NCBI GenBank assembly: GCA_903919315.1
Contig: CAIXHP010000008.1
Coordinates: 1 to 64,000 of the forward strand
Length of the DNA: 64,000 bases
Direction of reading: 5' to 3'
Source of the DNA: an uncultured Pseudomonadota bacterium
GTDB taxonomy: Bacteria; Pseudomonadota; Alphaproteobacteria; UBA9219
Shown: positions 41,377 through 50,513 of the stretch, one piece after another
Numbering within the stretch: position 1 is the stretch's first letter
Layout: every line of letters starts with the position of its first letter
Position numbers and translations under genes: made by a program
Notes under the pieces: generated by a model
Database searches by the model: none
Seen by the model: the letters and a program-made list of their open reading frames with translations, nothing else
Told to the model about the DNA's origin: nothing

Positions 41377-42659
41377 CGGCGGGCGCTCGGTTCGATTTCG
41401 GTTCGCAGCCGTGGTTCACGGAGGCGGGTGTGCGCTCTGTTTTGGCCGCGATTGCTGCCGTTGGGGGCGAGGCGCGTTTTGTCGGCGGTGTGGTGCGCGA
41501 TGCGCTGCTGGGACGCGCGGCGGGGGATGTCGATCTTGCGGTCAATTTGCAGCCCGATCGGGTGACGGCGGCTTTGACGGCGGCGGGAATCAAGGTGGTG
41601 CCGACCGGCGTGGAGCATGGCACCGTGACGGCGGTGGCGGGGCGCAAGGGGTATGAAATCACTACGCTGCGCTATGACGTGGCGACGGACGGGCGGCGGG
41701 CTACGGTCGCTTTTACGGACGACTGGCAAGCGGATGCTGCCCGGCGGGATTTTACGTTTAACGCGCTGTATGTCGATGCCGACGGCGCTTTGTATGATTA
41801 TTTTCGGGGGCGTGACGATCTGGCGGCGGGGCGCGTGCGGTTTATCGGCGAGGCCGAGGCGCGGATTCGCGAGGATGTGCTGCGGATACTGCGCTTTTTC
41901 CGGTTTTATGCGTGGTTCGGGCGCGGGGAGGCGGAGGCCGAGGGGCTGAAGGCTTGCCGCGCTTTGGCGCACCTGCTGCCGCAGCTGTCGGTCGAGCGCG
42001 TGTGGAACGAGATCGGGAAATTGCTGCGCGCGCCGGATCCGGTTCCGGCGTGGCGGTTGATGCTGGCGAACGGGATCGTGGCACCGTTGGTGCCGGAGGC
42101 GGCGGATGTCGAGCGGTTGGCGCGGGTGGTGGATGTCGAGCGTGGGGGTGGCGGAGAGAACCCCTCCCCTAACCCCTCTCTCAAGGGGAGGGGAATTCAG
42201 GCGGATGGCGGCGATGCCCTTGTGCGGCTGGCGGCGTTGTTGCCTGCGGATGCGGATGTGGCGGACCGTGTGGCGCGGCGGTTGCATATGGCGAATCGCG
42301 AGGGTGAGCGGCTGAAGGTTCTGGCGGTGCTGCCGGGACGGTTGCGCGGCGCTTTGGATCGGACGGCTTTGCGCCGGACGTTGTACGCGCAGGGCGCGGC
42401 GGCGGTGGGCGAGGCTCTGTTGCTGGCGGCGGCGGACGGTGCGGGCGTGGATTTTGTGGCGGCGTTGGATGTTGTGGCGGCTTGGGAGAATCCGGTTCTG
42501 CCGATTCAGGGGGGCGATATTGTGAGCCTTGGCGTGCCGCCGGGGCCGCGTGTGGGCGATATTCTTCGCGCTGTTGAGGCTTGGTGGATGGCGGGCGATT
42601 TTCGGGCGGCGCGGGCGGCGTGTTTGGCGGAGGCCGCGCGGTTGACGAAGGTCGTGTAA
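41373..42659 (+). CDS. CCA tRNA nucleotidyltransferase / poly(A) polymerase family
   Basis: VGGVVRDALLGRAAGDVDLAVNLQPDRV; RDFTFNALYVDADGALYDYFRGRDDLAAGRVRFIGEAEARIREDVLRILRFFRF. Confidence 0.95.
   Translation: MTAGARFDFGSQPWFTEAGVRSVLAAIAAVGGEARFVGGVVRDALLGRAAGDVDLAVNLQPDRVTAALTAAGIKVVPTGVEHGTVTAVAGRKGYEITTLRYDVATDGRRATVAFTDDWQADAARRDFTFNALYVDADGALYDYFRGRDDLAAGRVRFIGEAEARIREDVLRILRFFRFYAWFGRGEAEAEGLKACRALAHLLPQLSVERVWNEIGKLLRAPDPVPAWRLMLANGIVAPLVPEAADVERLARVVDVERGGGGENPSPNPSLKGRGIQADGGDALVRLAALLPADADVADRVARRLHMANREGERLKVLAVLPGRLRGALDRTALRRTLYAQGAAAVGEALLLAAADGAGVDFVAALDVVAAWENPVLPIQGGDIVSLGVPPGPRVGDILRAVEAWWMAGDFRAARAACLAEAARLTKVV
42158..42196 (+). repeat. Variant palindromic repeat located in frame inside the CCA-adding enzyme gene
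   Basis: GAACCCCTCCCCTAACCCCTCTCTCAAGGGGAGGGGAATT, translated within GGGGENPSPNPSLKGRGIQADGGD. Confidence 0.75.
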
Positions 42660-42672
42660 CCAATACGGATAC

Positions 42673-43302
42673 TTATTGCGGCTCGGTCGCGCCGACGACG
42701 GTGTGGAGCGTGGCGATGTCGGCGGCGGGGATGGTGAAGTCGCGCGGCTGGGGTTGGTATTCGCGCACGGTCACGCCGTTGGGTTTTTGTTTGACGAATT
42801 CTTTGATCAGCACCGCGCCGCTGGGCTGGGTGATGACGACACCGCTGCCCGGCACCGGCGGCTTGTAGGGATTGATGAACAGCAATTGGCGCGGGCGGTA
42901 CATCGGCACCATCGAGGTTCCGACGACGTAGATCGCGTAGGCATCACGGACGTGCGCGAGGTAATGCGGGCGCGGAACCTGATCGATCGCGCCGTCGGTA
43001 AGGAACATTTCCTGAGCGTTTCCGCCACGCGCCGCGCCGCGCACGGGCAACGTGCCCGCCGGGGCGAGGGCGGCGGGGGGCATCGCCACGGACTTAAAGC
43101 CGATGTCTTCGGCCAGCAGATCGCGCGGGTCGCAGCCGAGCGGTTTGGCGAGGCGCACCATCCAATCCACCGTCAGGCGGCGTTCGCCTTTTTCCAGTTT
43201 GTCGATTTGGCTTTTGCTCGTGCCGCTCGCGTCCGCGAGTTGTTGCAGAGTCCAGCCGCGCCTTTGGCGCAGGGCGCGTATGCGGTTTGATCCTTCGGTC
43301 AT
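42673..43302 (-). CDS. XRE HTH + S24 peptidase-like repressor
   Basis: RALRQRRGWTLQQLADASGTSKSQIDKLEKGERRLT; YAIYVVGTSMVPMYRPRQLLFINPYKPPVPGSGVVI. Confidence 0.88.
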   Translation of the reverse strand: MTEGSNRIRALRQRRGWTLQQLADASGTSKSQIDKLEKGERRLTVDWMVRLAKPLGCDPRDLLAEDIGFKSVAMPPAALAPAGTLPVRGAARGGNAQEMFLTDGAIDQVPRPHYLAHVRDAYAIYVVGTSMVPMYRPRQLLFINPYKPPVPGSGVVITQPSGAVLIKEFVKQKPNGVTVREYQPQPRDFTIPAADIATLHTVVGATEPQ

Positions 43303-43426
43303 GGGGACAGTTTAGCAGCCTCCTGCGCCCGTGTGTAGTACAAAATGGTTACTTTTTTCTGGACAGAAGTATCCGGAATGGGTACATTGCTTTTCGCGGT
43401 TTCAACGGTTTTTGCGGGAGGTTGGG

Positions 43427-43933
43427 ATGGGAATGCGTCGGGAGCCTGTGGCCACGGATCGTCGTTTGCGGCATCGCCTCGCGGCGGTCGATCATGGGCC
43501 TGCCGAGCGGTGGCAGCATTCCGGGCGCGTGATGGAATTGACGGAGCAGGCGGGGGTTCTGGCGGTGCGGGCCACCGAGGAGCATGCGCTGGATGTGTTG
43601 GTGCTGCGGGCTTGGATTTCCTCCGCGCAGCGCGAGGCGGCGTTACGGTTTCGCGCGGATTATCATTATGCGGGGATGGAGGCGCGGGTGGTCGGCAGCT
43701 ATAACCCGGCGCGTACCTCGTTCAGCCCGTTCGGCGGTTGGGACGAGCGCAGCGACGCGGAGGAGGCGGCCTATCAACGCTGGCGTAGCGCCATGCGGGC
43801 GATGGGGGCGGCAAACAGCGATGTGGTGGTGACGGTCGCTTGCCATGACCAGATGCCGGGACTGCGGCAGGCTCCGTTGCTCAAGGCGGGGCTGGATCGG
43901 TTGGTGAAGCACTATCGGTTGCCGGACGCTTGA
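43427..43933 (+). CDS. Hypothetical protein at the start of the phage-like cluster
   Basis: Complete ORF MGMRREPVATDRR…NPARTSFSPFGGWDERSDAEEAAYQRWRSAMRAMG; family not certain. Confidence 0.55.
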   Translation: MGMRREPVATDRRLRHRLAAVDHGPAERWQHSGRVMELTEQAGVLAVRATEEHALDVLVLRAWISSAQREAALRFRADYHYAGMEARVVGSYNPARTSFSPFGGWDERSDAEEAAYQRWRSAMRAMGAANSDVVVTVACHDQMPGLRQAPLLKAGLDRLVKHYRLPDA

Positions 43934-43950
43934 GGTTCGGCGTGGACGGG

Positions 43951-44190
43951 TTACACCAAAATGTTGATCAGGCTGCCGCGCGGGAGGTTGGCGCTGGCTT
44001 GGTTGACCGCTTTGGCGGCCAACTGATTCGTCGCGGCGCGGCCTTGGTCGGCGGTCTTTTGCAATTGTTCGACGATCGCCTGCTGCGCCTGCTGGCTGCT
44101 TTTCAGCGCGGCGATTCCCATCGAAACCCCAGCGGTTTGCGAGCGGGAGAGCGCACCGGATGCTGCGCCTGCGACTGAATCGACCATCGG
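43951..44190 (-). CDS. Small YjfB-like/hypothetical protein
   Basis: MVDSVAGAASGALSRSQTAGVSMGIAALKSSQQAQQAIVEQLQK…LPRGSLINILV. Confidence 0.5.
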   Translation of the reverse strand, partial: PMVDSVAGAASGALSRSQTAGVSMGIAALKSSQQAQQAIVEQLQKTADQGRAATNQLAAKAVNQASANLPRGSLINILV

Positions 44191-44417
44191 TTCAACCTTG
44201 CGTGAAAGGGAGGGACGTGACAACGCGTTTGTTCGTAACGCACGAACATGTTTCGACGTTAGCACGGTCGGCGAATTCGGTTAAGCTAAAGTTGCAAGGC
44301 GGGCGGCGGAGGGGTATAGGAAAAAGAACCTAAGATAGAAAAAGAAACCTTGACACAGGCGCCGCTTTGGCGTATTGACAGTCCCACGGCGCAGTGCGTC
44401 AAAACGGCGGGGCTTTG

Positions 44418-44804
44418 ATGACGGTGAAAGTGCGGAAGACTTTGTCTGAGGCGCGGCCAACCGTCACGACGACAACAAGCAAAAAATCGGCGAAGGCGAA
44501 AAGCGCGGGGCGACGCTCCGCGAAGGGGATCGCGCAGGTGCAGGCGGTTTTGCTCGCGCTGATGAGCGGGAGCGCGAGCGACGCGGTGCGCGTTTCGGCG
44601 GCCAAGACCTTGTTGGACAAATTGTTGCGGGACGACGCGGAGGGTGATGAAGCGCAGCGGCACGAGGCGGACGAGCGCGAAGCCGCCATCGCCGAAGCCG
44701 CTGTCTTGCTGGCGGAGCTTGCCGAAGGAATGTCTGGCGGCGTTCGTGAGCCGTCTGTGCTGGCTCCGGACGGCGCGGCCGCAACAACTGACTCCGCCGG
44801 GTGA
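44418..44804 (+). CDS. Putative terminase small-subunit-like protein
   Basis: Basic N-terminus, ASDAVRVSAAKTLLDKLLRDD; position directly upstream of and overlapping the large terminase. Confidence 0.45.
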   Translation: MTVKVRKTLSEARPTVTTTTSKKSAKAKSAGRRSAKGIAQVQAVLLALMSGSASDAVRVSAAKTLLDKLLRDDAEGDEAQRHEADEREAAIAEAAVLLAELAEGMSGGVREPSVLAPDGAAATTDSAG

Positions 44805-45951
44805 CTGGCGCGTCTGGCTTATTCTCGCGGGGCGCGGTTGGGGCAAGACGCGCACGGGGGCCGAGGATATTGCCGCTTATGCCTTGTGGAACGCGGGCGC
44901 TCGGATCGGCGTGATCGCGCCGACGTTCGCCGACGCGCGGGATGTGTGCGTGGAAGGCGAGAGCGGGTTGCTGCGCGTGCTGCCGCCCGCTTGCGTGGCC
45001 GCGTGGCACCGGAGCACGGGGGATTTGCTGCTGTTCAACGGCAGCCGGATTAAACTTTATTCCGCCGATCAGCCGGAACGGCTGCGCGGGCCGCAGCATC
45101 ATCGCGTTTGGTGCGACGAGCTGGGGGCTTGGCCGGGGCGGGGGGCTTTTGATCAGTTATGGTTCGGGTTGCGCCTTGGGCGCGACCCGCGTGTTGTTGT
45201 AACCACTACACCGAGGAATGCGCCTGTGATCCGCGAACTTTTTCAACGCAAGGACGTGCGGCTGACCCATGGCCGCACGATGGACAACGCCGCGCATCTC
45301 GCGCCGCGCGTGCTGGAGCAACTGACGGAACGTTATGCGGGAACGCGGTTGGGACGGCAGGAACTTGATGCCGAATTGCTGGAAGACACCGACGGCGCTT
45401 TGTGGAAGCGGCAGATGCTGGATTTGTGCCGCGTGCAGACGGCACCCGCGTTGCGGCGCGTCGTGGTGGCGATCGATCCGGCCATGAGCAACGGCGCGGC
45501 CAGCGACGAGACGGGAATCGTGGCCGCCGGACGCGGCGCGGACGGGATGATTTATGTGCTGGCGGATTGGTCGGGCAAGTTCTCGCCGGAGGGTTGGGCG
45601 CGTCGCGCCGTTCTGCTGCATCAGGATTTGGGCGCTCAGATGATCGTCGCCGAGGTGAACGCGGGCGGCGATTTGGTGGAACGCGTCGTGCGGCAGATCG
45701 CGCCGCAGATTCTGTTCAAGCCGGTGCGGGCTTTGCGCGGGAAGGCGGAGCGCGCCTTGCCGGTGGCGGCGCTGTACGAGCAGGGCCGCGTGCGGCATGT
45801 GGGCGCTTTGGCCGCGCTGGAGGATCAGATGTGCCGCTTCGCGCCGGGGAATGTGGCGGTGAAGTCGCCGGATCGCGTGGATGCATTGGTATGGGCGGTG
45901 ACGGAATTGAGCGAGACGGCGCGGGGGGAACCTCGGGTCAGGGTTTTGTGA
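44644..45951 (+). CDS. Phage/GTA terminase large subunit (true start may be later)
   Basis: PPGDWRVWLILAGRGWGKTRTGAEDIAAYALWNAGARIGVIAPTFADARDVCVEGESGLL; nuclease-domain VVVAIDPAMSNGAASDETGIVAAG. Confidence 0.93.
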   Translation: MMKRSGTRRTSAKPPSPKPLSCWRSLPKECLAAFVSRLCWLRTARPQQLTPPGDWRVWLILAGRGWGKTRTGAEDIAAYALWNAGARIGVIAPTFADARDVCVEGESGLLRVLPPACVAAWHRSTGDLLLFNGSRIKLYSADQPERLRGPQHHRVWCDELGAWPGRGAFDQLWFGLRLGRDPRVVVTTTPRNAPVIRELFQRKDVRLTHGRTMDNAAHLAPRVLEQLTERYAGTRLGRQELDAELLEDTDGALWKRQMLDLCRVQTAPALRRVVVAIDPAMSNGAASDETGIVAAGRGADGMIYVLADWSGKFSPEGWARRAVLLHQDLGAQMIVAEVNAGGDLVERVVRQIAPQILFKPVRALRGKAERALPVAALYEQGRVRHVGALAALEDQMCRFAPGNVAVKSPDRVDALVWAVTELSETARGEPRVRVL

Positions 45952-45976
45952 GGGGTTGATGGGATGGGGGAAGGGA

Positions 45977-46204
45977 CCCCCCACCCAACCCTCCCCCCAA
46001 GGGGGGAGGGCTTTATGCCGTGGGGGCGGTGACGGCGTTGGGCGAGACGGCGTGGCGTGGGGAGAAGAGACCCCCCACCCAACCCTCCCCCTCAGGGGGG
46101 GAGGGCTTTATGCCGTGGGCGCGGTGACGGAGTTGAGAGAGACGGCGTGGCGTGGGGAGAAGAGACTCCCCACCCAACCCTCCCCCTCAAGGGGGGAGGG
46201 CTTT
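45977..46204 (+). repeat. Three tandem copies (about 96-bp unit) of the palindromic repeat plus terminase 3'-end-derived sequence
   Basis: Repeat cores at 45977-46014, 46071-46109 and 46166-46204, separated by GGGCGGTGACGG(a/c)(a/g)TTG(a/g)G(c/a)GAGACGGCG…, which matches 45893-45921 in the terminase ORF. Confidence 0.85.
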
Positions 46205-46233
46205 GATTTGGACATTGTGGGAGGGGAGCGAGC

Positions 46234-47451
46234 ATGGGGTTGCGGGATCTCGTGACGCAATGGGTGCGTCCTAAGGCTGGGGCTTTGGCGGTCAAGGCCA
46301 GTTCGGCGGGGCCTGTGGTGGCGTGGAGCCAGGTGGGCAAGCCGAAATGGACGCCGCGACGTTATGAGAGTTTGGCCGAAGAGGGATTCCGCAAAAACGT
46401 CGTGGCTTATCGCTGCGTGATGCAGATCGCGACTTCGGCGGCGGCGGTGCCGTGGTTGCTGTATGACGATTCGGGGACGGAGATTGACCGTCATCCGCTG
46501 TTGGATTTGTTGCGGCATCCTAATCCGTTGCAGGATGGGATGGCGTTTCTTGAAAACATCTATGCCAATCTTCAGATTGCCGGGAACGCTTATGTCGAGG
46601 CGGTGCCTTCGCGGGACGGGCAGCGACCGGTGGAGCTGTATGCGCTGCGGCCGGATCGCATGAAGGTCGTGCCGGGGCCTGCGGGGTTGCCGCAGGGATA
46701 GGAATATGGCGTGAATGGCCGTCTGACGCGCTGGAGCGCGGATCCCATCACGGGGGCCAGCGCCATTTTGCATATGCGGCAGTTTCATCCTTTGGATGAC
46801 TGGTACGGCATGGCGCCTTTGGAGGCGGCTTTGCTGTCGGTGGATCAGCACAACGCGGCGGGCGCTTGGAATCAGGCGCTGCTCAATCAGGGCGCACGGC
46901 CTTCGGGAGCTTTGGTGTTCGCGCCCAAGGACGGGGGCGCGTCGAACCTCAGCGACGATCAGGTGCAGCGTCTACGCGAGGAGATGGATCAACTTTATCA
47001 GGGCAAGGGCAACGCCGGTCGGCCGCTTATTCTCGAAGGAGGGCTGGACTGGCGCGAGATGAGCCTCAGCCCCAAAGACATGGACTGGCTGGCGGGACGG
47101 GACGCGGCGGCGCGGGATATTGCGCTGGCGTTCGGGGTTCCGGCGCAGCTCGTCGGGCTGTCCGGCGCTCAGACTTACGCCAACATGGCCGAGGCGCGGC
47201 TGGCTTTGTACGAGGAAACGGTGTTGCCGCTCATCCACCGCGTGATCGCGGCGTTTGATCATTGGCTGACACCGTTGTTCGACGATTCGCTCAACCTCGA
47301 TTTCGATATGGACGACATCAGCGCCCTCACGGCGCGGCGCGACTCGCAGTGGGACAAGCTGCAACGCGTCGATTTTCTCACCGTCAACGAAAAGCGCGCG
47401 GCGGTGGGGTATGGGCCGGTCGAGGGCGGCGATAGCGTGAGGGGCGCGTAA
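46234..47451 (+). pseudogene. HK97-type portal protein interrupted by one in-frame TAG codon (46699-46701)
   Basis: 46234-46701 (…DRMKVVPGPAGLPQG*) continues in the same frame as EYGVNGRLTRWSADPITGASAILHMRQFHPLDDWYGMAPLEAALLSVDQHN. Confidence 0.85.
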
Positions 47452-47502
47452 CGCCTCTTTCCCAAGGACTCCCCGCGAGGGGAGGGTTTTCCAAGCGTAA
47501 GG

Positions 47503-48111
47503 GTGATCATGGATATCAAACATATTGCGCGTCCGTTGGCGATCAAAACGCTGGCGGCGGACGGGTTGTTTTCGGGTTACGCCAGCGTGTTCGGCGTGGT
47601 CGACCATCAAAACGAAGTGGTCGCGCCTCAGGCCTTCACGCGCACTTTGGCGGGGTGGCGCGCGGCGGGACGCATGCCCGCGATGCTTTGGATGCACGAT
47701 CCGGCGCAGCCTATCGGGCTGTGGCTGGCGTTGCAGGAGGACAGGAAGGGACTTGCCGTGCAGGGCCGTTTGGCGCTGCGCACCCAAAAGGGCGGCGAGG
47801 CTTATGAACTGCTCAAGATGGGGGCGCTCACGGGGCTTTCCATCGGCTACCGCGTGGTGGCGAGCAAGGTCGACGGCAAGCGCAAGGCGCGGATGCTGAC
47901 CGATCTGGAACTGTTCGAAATTTCGTTGGTGACCTTTCCCGCCAACGAAGCCGCGCGGGTGAGCGAGGTGAAGTCGCCGCCGATCCTGTTGGGATCGCAG
48001 CGCCGACCCAAGACCGACTCCGACACGACGCGGGCCGTCGTTGCGCGGTTGCACGAAGCGGCCCGCGTTTTGAAACACAATCCCACACACGAATCCACAA
48101 GGAGGATTTAA
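47503..48111 (+). CDS. HK97 family prohead protease
   Basis: FSGYASVFGVVDHQNEVVAPQAFTRTL…MLWMHDPAQPIGLW…LTGLSIGYR…LFEISLVTFPANEAA. Confidence 0.93.
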   Translation: MIMDIKHIARPLAIKTLAADGLFSGYASVFGVVDHQNEVVAPQAFTRTLAGWRAAGRMPAMLWMHDPAQPIGLWLALQEDRKGLAVQGRLALRTQKGGEAYELLKMGALTGLSIGYRVVASKVDGKRKARMLTDLELFEISLVTFPANEAARVSEVKSPPILLGSQRRPKTDSDTTRAVVARLHEAARVLKHNPTHESTRRI

Positions 48112-48112
48112 T

Positions 48113-49345
48113 ATGATCGACATGAACGAGGTTCATGCGGCCACCGACACGTTGGCCCGGGCCTTTGAGGAATACAAAAGCGTCAACGACCAGCGCCTTG
48201 GCGAGATCGAACGGCGCGGCGCTCCGGACGTTCTGCTCGGCGAAAAGCTGGGGCGCATGGATCAGGCGCAGAACAAGTTGCAGGACGACATTAGCGGCGT
48301 GAAGACCGCTCTGCGCCGTCCGGCGCGTGGCCTTGCCGGGTTGGCGGCGGCTCAGGAGGGTGACGGCGAGTATAAGGGCGCTTTCCTGCGCTATGTCGCG
48401 AAGGGCATCGAACAGGAGTTGTCGAGCCTGCAGACCAAAGATATGAGCGTCGTCGCCGATCCGCAGGGCGGCTATATGGTGCCGGTCGAGATGGCGGATC
48501 GCATCGTCACGCGCCAGTTCGACAGTACGCCGATGCGCCAACTGGCGACGGTGATGACGGTGTCTTCGGAAGCGGTCGAGATGCTGCGCGACACCAACGA
48601 GCCTGTGGCGCAATGGGTTTCGGAACTGGGCACGCGCTCCGACACCGATCAGGGCGCGATTGGGCGCATTCGCATTCCGGTGCATGAGCTTTATGCGCAG
48701 CCGAAGGCGACGCAAAAGCTTTTGGACGACTCCATCATCAACATCGAAGACTGGTTGATCAGCCGCGTGGCCGGGAAATTCTCGCGTGCCGAGAACACGG
48801 CTTTTGTCAGCGGCGACGGCATCGGGCAACCGCGCGGATTTCTCAGCTATGCGACGCAGGCGGTCGGCGACAGCAGCCGTTCGTGGGGCGTTATGGAGCA
48901 TGTTATCACCGGCACCGACGGCGGTTTCGCCGCCAGCTCCGGCGCGGACGTGCTGATCAGCCTGATGCACAAACTGCGGGCCGGTTATTTGCCGAAAGCG
49001 ACGTGGCTGATGCCGCGCGCCGTGGCCGATCTGATCCGCAAGTTCAAGGAAAACACGACCCAGGCTTATATCTGGCAGCCGGGGTTGCAGGCGGGCGTGC
49101 CTGCGACGTTGTTGGGGCATCCCATCGTGCTGGCCGACGATATGCCGACGGCGGCGACCGGAAGTCTGTCGCTGGCCTTTGGCAATTTTGAGGAAGGCTA
49201 CACCATCGTCGATCGCGTCGGGCTGCGCGTGTTGCGCGATCCTTACACCTCGGCTCCGTTCGTCAAGTTCCGCTGCAACAAGCGCGTCGGCGGCGACGTG
49301 GTCAACTTTGAAGCCATCAAGCTGTTGAAGTTCTCGGCGAGCTAA
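48113..49345 (+). CDS. HK97-type major capsid protein
   Basis: Coiled-coil delta domain, then GGYMVPVEMADRIV…TWLMPRAVADLIRKFK…LGHPIVLADDMPT…FGNFEEGYTIVDRVGLRVLRDP. Confidence 0.93.
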   Translation: MIDMNEVHAATDTLARAFEEYKSVNDQRLGEIERRGAPDVLLGEKLGRMDQAQNKLQDDISGVKTALRRPARGLAGLAAAQEGDGEYKGAFLRYVAKGIEQELSSLQTKDMSVVADPQGGYMVPVEMADRIVTRQFDSTPMRQLATVMTVSSEAVEMLRDTNEPVAQWVSELGTRSDTDQGAIGRIRIPVHELYAQPKATQKLLDDSIINIEDWLISRVAGKFSRAENTAFVSGDGIGQPRGFLSYATQAVGDSSRSWGVMEHVITGTDGGFAASSGADVLISLMHKLRAGYLPKATWLMPRAVADLIRKFKENTTQAYIWQPGLQAGVPATLLGHPIVLADDMPTAATGSLSLAFGNFEEGYTIVDRVGLRVLRDPYTSAPFVKFRCNKRVGGDVVNFEAIKLLKFSAS

Positions 49346-49350
49346 ACATT

Positions 49351-49373
49351 TCCCCTCCCGTCGCGGGAGGGGA
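49351..49373. terminator. Hairpin after the capsid gene (possible terminator or processing stem)
   Basis: TCCCCTCCCG-TCG-CGGGAGGGGA followed by TTCTTTC. Confidence 0.4.
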
Positions 49374-49407
49374 TTCTTTCATGACCTGATGAGAAGGAGT
49401 TTCTCTT

Positions 49408-49806
49408 ATGACCATTCGTGATCTTTTGCGGCGAACGCTGGTGACGGCTTCGTTGGCTCCGGCGGTGCGCACCAACGGCACGGCGACAGGAACGGCGGTG
49501 GACTTGCGCGGCTATGACTCCGCCATCCTGACTGTGCAATTCGGCACTTGGACGGACGGAACGCATACGCCTTCGGTGCAGCATTCGGTGGATGGCACGA
49601 CCTACACGGCGGCTGCTGCGTCCGATTTGGACGGCAGCTTTGCGGCGGTCAACAGCGCGGCGGGCAACGGCACCGTGCAGTCGGTGGGCTATATCGGCGC
49701 GCAGCGCTATGTGCGCGTGGTGATGACCACCAGTGGCGCGACCAGCGGCGCTTTGAGCGCCGCGTATGTCATCAGCGGTTCGCCGCGCAACGCGCCGACG
49801 GTTTGA
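49408..49806 (+). CDS. Phage structural/decoration-like hypothetical protein
   Basis: ORF between capsid and connector; DLRGYDSAILTVQFGTWTDGTHTPSVQHSVDGTTYTAAAASDLDG. Confidence 0.6.
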   Translation: MTIRDLLRRTLVTASLAPAVRTNGTATGTAVDLRGYDSAILTVQFGTWTDGTHTPSVQHSVDGTTYTAAAASDLDGSFAAVNSAAGNGTVQSVGYIGAQRYVRVVMTTSGATSGALSAAYVISGSPRNAPTV

Positions 49807-49884
49807 GGCGGGGCGGGACAGCTTCGGCTGTCCCGTTTCCATTTTGCGGCACGGTTCTGACATCGGACAGGGAGAGCAATCGAC

Positions 49885-50513
49885 ATGACGGCATTCACGC
49901 TTGTCACGCCGCCGGTGGTGGAGCCGGTGACGTTGAGCGAAATGAAGACTCAGGCGCGCGTCGATACGGACGCGGACGATACTTTGATCGCGGCGTTGAT
50001 CACGGCGGCGCGGCAATGGGCGGAGCGGTTTACAGGACGCGCGTTTATTGCGCAGACGTGGCGGTTGTGGCTTGATGTGCCGCCGGAGTCGCGGGGCGAT
50101 TGGTGGGACGGCGTGCGCGAAGGGGCCTTGGCGAGCTTTATGCCTGCCGCCTCCGTTGTGTTGCCGCGCCCGCCTTTGATGTCCGTCAGCAGCGTTCAGG
50201 TGTTCGGCGACGACGATGTCGGCGTGGTGTGGCCGTCGGCACATTATTTCGTGGATACGGCGCGGCAACCGGGGCGGTTGGCGTTGCGTTCGGGGGCTGT
50301 GTGGCCTGTGCCTCAGCGTGCGGCCAATGGGCTAATGATCGAATATGTTGCGGGCTATGGCAACGACGGCGCGGCGGTGCCGGAGCCGATCCGGTTGGCC
50401 ATTCGCCAGTTGGGGCGCACTGGTACGAACGACGCGGCGATGACGAGGCCCCTACGCCAGAGGTCGTGCAGGCGTTGTTGAATCCTTATCGAATCCAGAG
50501 TTTGGGGGGCTGA
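49885..50513 (+). pseudogene. Head-tail connector (gp6-like) with a 3' frameshift near 50410-50418
   Basis: Frame 1 …PEPIRLAIRQL then GRTGTNDAAMTRPLRQRSCRRC*. Another frame supplies the expected tail AHWYERRGDDEAPTPEVVQALLNPYRIQSLGG*. Confidence 0.78.

Noticed and set aside
45977-46204. Possible CRISPR-like array of three regularly spaced repeats
   Set aside because: The spacers are nearly identical to each other and derive from the adjacent terminase gene, and there are no cas genes.
45956-46255. 99-aa ORF between terminase and portal
   Set aside because: It is translated palindromic repeat and duplicated terminase tail (PPTQPSPQGGR…, HPTLPLRGGG…), not a plausible gene.
46699-46701. Genome-wide amber (TAG) recoding
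   Set aside because: TAG ends other clear genes in the window, such as cobT and rfbF.
50395-50513. Programmed ribosomal frameshift in the connector
   Set aside because: Programmed frameshifts in such phages are typical of tail assembly chaperone genes, and no clear slippery heptamer was seen. A simple indel or sequencing error is more likely.
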